64,000 nucleotides of DNA, taken from Nostoc cf. commune SO-36. Lineage in GTDB: Bacteria; Cyanobacteriota; Cyanobacteriia; Cyanobacteriales; Nostocaceae. Below, piece by piece: positions 61,959 to 64,000 of the stretch. The position numbers were made by a program, and so were the translations under genes. The stretch's first letter is position 1. Each line of letters starts with the position of its first letter. Under the pieces are notes generated by a model. That model was not told where the DNA came from. It did no database searches and saw only the letters and a program-made list of their open reading frames with translations. Where the stretch lies: NCBI RefSeq assembly GCF_023734775.1, contig NZ_AP025732.1:4710501-4774500 (forward strand). The letters run 5' to 3'.

Positions 61959-62872
61959 ATACACAGGATGTAATCAGGCTTGCATCTCAATATTTAGATA
62001 ACTTATCTGGTCATACTTTTGACGTTTTAGATATATCTAAGCCTGTAACTATAGACGCAGCGCTAAATTTGACTAAAGTTATCTCAAAGCTTTCACCCTT
62101 ACTCGGAAATTTAATCGAGTTTAACACAGTTGAATTTTTGAATAAACAAAATGAATTTTCTGAGTTTGGAAAGTGGCAGAGGCAAGATCCTGGCTTTCCA
62201 GATACTATTTTTGTGGGAAAAGTTCAACCGACACCAGGATTAGAGATTAAAGCATGGTTTCCATTAGCAACGGAAATAACAGCACGCTTTAAAGACAGCC
62301 AAAATCACTTTCAGTATGATCAGACTTATGTTGCTATGCTGGCATGGTTGCCTGAGAAAATTATCTATGGCAAACCTCGTATTCTTGATATATGTGTTGT
62401 TTCTGGTTTGTCGGTAGCCTTAGCTAGAGATACTCATTATCATAATCCGCCAGATTATCTTGTTTTGGAGCCAGAAGATACAACTCAAAGAACAGCAAAT
62501 TTACAGCAGACAAACACTAGCGGTTATAAATTTCAAGGTTCTGTCGAAGAGTTCTTAGAAGCTCAAAAAATAGTTGATTCATGGGGTGTTGAAGGAAAAA
62601 TCTATAAACCAACTAGAGAATATCAGCACCTTCTGCGTGAACTATTGAGCCAGTATAAATACAGACTGGATACTAATTTTGCAAAGATGGACAGAATCGT
62701 GCATCCAGGTATTAAAAAATTTAAGCAGCGTGTCTATAACATTGAATTTTCTAGTATTACAGTTAGTCAATGGAATAGACTTTTATCAAGCCGTCGAGAA
62801 GACAGCATCAAGAAATCTCTACAAGATTATCTAGAAATTAGAGAAGAGAGTATTGATGAACTTCTTGATTAA
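61955..62872 (+). CDS. Type II restriction endonuclease-like protein
   Basis: The 305-residue protein has a PD-(D/E)xK core: GFPDTIFVGKVQPTPGLEIK, with PD at about 82-83, then Glu 97 and Lys 99 in LEIKAWFP. It begins MNTQDVIRLASQYLDNLSGH. The preceding XRE gene overlaps it by 4 bp and the converging DNA methyltransferase gene overlaps its 3' end by 35 bp. This arrangement supports a type II restriction enzyme. I do not recognise its sequence specificity. No frame breaks. Confidence 0.75.
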   Translation: MNTQDVIRLASQYLDNLSGHTFDVLDISKPVTIDAALNLTKVISKLSPLLGNLIEFNTVEFLNKQNEFSEFGKWQRQDPGFPDTIFVGKVQPTPGLEIKAWFPLATEITARFKDSQNHFQYDQTYVAMLAWLPEKIIYGKPRILDICVVSGLSVALARDTHYHNPPDYLVLEPEDTTQRTANLQQTNTSGYKFQGSVEEFLEAQKIVDSWGVEGKIYKPTREYQHLLRELLSQYKYRLDTNFAKMDRIVHPGIKKFKQRVYNIEFSSITVSQWNRLLSSRREDSIKKSLQDYLEIREESIDELLD

Positions 62873-63926
62873 ATCTCTGAACTCCATAATAAAAATAATC
62901 TGGATCAATTTCGCAAGAGTAAGCTTTTCGTCTCAGTTTATGTGCTGCTAGAGATGCACTGAATAATCCTCCAAAAGGTTCCCAGATAACATCATTTTTA
63001 TCACTTGACGCTTCAATAATAATGCTCATCAAGTCGAGGGGCTTCTGATTAAGATGTAGTGCTTTTCCAGAAGGAATCTTAACTCTCTCATCACCCCGTA
63101 GAGCTTGGCGATCCCAAACATTTGTAAAACCATGAGGACATCTAAATTTAGAGCGCATCTTACTCCATTCTTGCCCTGTTAAAGATTGGTTTCCATCCAA
63201 AGAAAAATAAGGTCTTCCTTCTGGATTACCATGCTCATTTGCATAGTTGACCAACCTCTCAAACATCTCTGGAGGAGGGAAATACCATAAGTGTCCTTGA
63301 TCGAAATACTTCCTAGTTGCAGCATTAGCTACACCACAAGCATCGTTTGCCCGTCGTAGTCGTAATCCAGAACGTTTCCACTCTTCAAGCAACCATACTT
63401 TCAACGTCAGTTCGTTGACTTTAACTTCTCTTACATATTGAACACACACTTCTGTAACTACTGGAAATCTACGAATTTTTTCTGTATTAACATTCCCTGC
63501 TATGTGACCTTTTCCTTTGTTCCAAATATTACAATTAACATAACGCCAACCGTGCTTTTCTAAAAGTGGATGCACAACAGCCCAGCCAATTTCTGAATTC
63601 CAAAACCAGAGTGTTGTGCATGGTATGGCTGCTTTTGACCATGCTTTAATATGAGGTTCATACCAATTAGGTAAATCAATATGATCTGAAGTGTCTCCTT
63701 CAAAACCAAGAACACCGTAAGCTCCATCTGAAACGATGACTGTAGGCTGCTCCCAACTGTTGTAATGTTCTAGACTATCACCTAGATATAGAGCAACGCT
63801 TTCATCATTCCACGCAGAAAAATTTAAGTTGGTGTTGAGGTTGACTACTTTTCCCCGACCAACTGTGCTGGTAGCCTTGCGTTTTAAAGTCTTGAGGAAA
63901 CTCGGTTCTGGGTTAGATAGACTCAT
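62838..63926 (-). CDS. DNA methyltransferase (beta-type order, SDGAYG motif IV), partner of the restriction gene
   Basis: In this 362-residue protein, motif IV is SDGAYGVLGFEGDTSDHIDL (residues 66 on), an unusual variant in place of DPPY/SPPY. Motif I lies near the C-terminus (DVIWEPFGGLFSASLAAHKL, about 315), preceded by LNQKPLDLM (motif X-like). IV before I indicates the beta class (N4-cytosine or N6-adenine). It should modify the site cut by the neighbouring nuclease. It is convergent and overlaps that gene by 35 bp. The start at 63926 (MSLSNPEPSF) is the first ATG of the frame. Confidence 0.82.
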   Translation of the reverse strand: MSLSNPEPSFLKTLKRKATSTVGRGKVVNLNTNLNFSAWNDESVALYLGDSLEHYNSWEQPTVIVSDGAYGVLGFEGDTSDHIDLPNWYEPHIKAWSKAAIPCTTLWFWNSEIGWAVVHPLLEKHGWRYVNCNIWNKGKGHIAGNVNTEKIRRFPVVTEVCVQYVREVKVNELTLKVWLLEEWKRSGLRLRRANDACGVANAATRKYFDQGHLWYFPPPEMFERLVNYANEHGNPEGRPYFSLDGNQSLTGQEWSKMRSKFRCPHGFTNVWDRQALRGDERVKIPSGKALHLNQKPLDLMSIIIEASSDKNDVIWEPFGGLFSASLAAHKLRRKAYSCEIDPDYFYYGVQRFNQEVHQYSLL

Positions 63927-64000
63927 TTATTGATTTACGCAAAATGGATACAAGGCTTGCGGTATAAGTATTCTTTCTTTTTACTTTTTACTTTTGCCTT
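63927..64000. other. Upstream of the methyltransferase, window end
   Basis: AT-rich sequence with no feature beyond a probable promoter for the minus-strand methyltransferase gene. Confidence 0.3.

Overview
The window reads as chromosome of a filamentous, probably heterocystous cyanobacterium of the Nostoc/Anabaena group. Evidence: frequent HIP1-type GCGATCGC octamers, cyanobacterial/plastid-lineage families (Ycf51, DUF751, DUF4327, a HetZ-related regulator), many hybrid histidine kinases, and abundant small fold-back repeats, heptanucleotide tandem repeats and short palindromic repeats inside and between genes. No rRNA, tRNA or CRISPR array was seen.

Layout. 0-11 kb: 5' end of dnaK, an M28 peptidase, a bestrophin-like channel, a VOC protein beside two candidate twin small RNAs, a SIMPL protein, a ComFB-like protein, an FAD oxidoreductase, a frameshifted YaaW-like gene, an O-antigen-ligase-like membrane protein and ycf51. 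11-25 kb: a two-gene iron-ADH/aminotransferase operon, a phosphate-binding lipoprotein, a broken hybrid kinase, an acyltransferase, a response regulator, a methyltransferase, DUF4327, rbfA-DUF751 and a Dam-type adenine methylase. 25-34 kb: two adjacent giant hybrid sensor kinases on the minus strand; the first (25.3-28.1 kb) is intact, while the second (28.1-33.7 kb) is broken by about ten frameshifts and carries a 14-copy heptad minisatellite. 34-38 kb: an ISAzo13-type element, a wrecked toxin-antitoxin pair invaded by nested repeats, a HetZ-related gene and a frameshifted tsaC/sua5. 38-42.5 kb: larC, nnr and a secreted SPOR-like protein. 42.5-48 kb: a nest of mobile elements. A tnpB (IS1341-type) unit with a divergent small ribbon-helix-helix-like gene is split at its 3' end by a group II intron. 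That intron's reverse transcriptase is in turn split by a 1063-bp IS630-type element and by a 100-bp miniature element. 48-54 kb: frameshifted mnmA, small RHH-like genes, a PATE-like IS605 remnant, a broken tetR, and a broken IS4-like transposase next to a Rieske-oxygenase remnant. 54-64 kb: Uma2 nuclease, dipeptide epimerase, NUDIX hydrolase, AlbA_2 ATPase, two unknown small genes, a nucleobase/nucleoside salvage cluster (nucleoside hydrolase, yeast-type cytosine deaminase, ribokinase), and a complete type II restriction-modification system with an XRE-type controller.

The most striking signals are (1) the four-level nest at 42.5-48 kb; (2) a 100-bp TA-flanked miniature element in three copies, two of them inserted in frame in transposition genes; (3) further miniature elements with intact target duplications; (4) twin promoter-plus-terminator units that look like small RNAs; and (5) an uneven load of single-base frameshifts, including in mnmA and tsaC, which means either real gene decay or a local sequence-quality problem. 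Functions are assigned from motifs and remembered families, without any database search.
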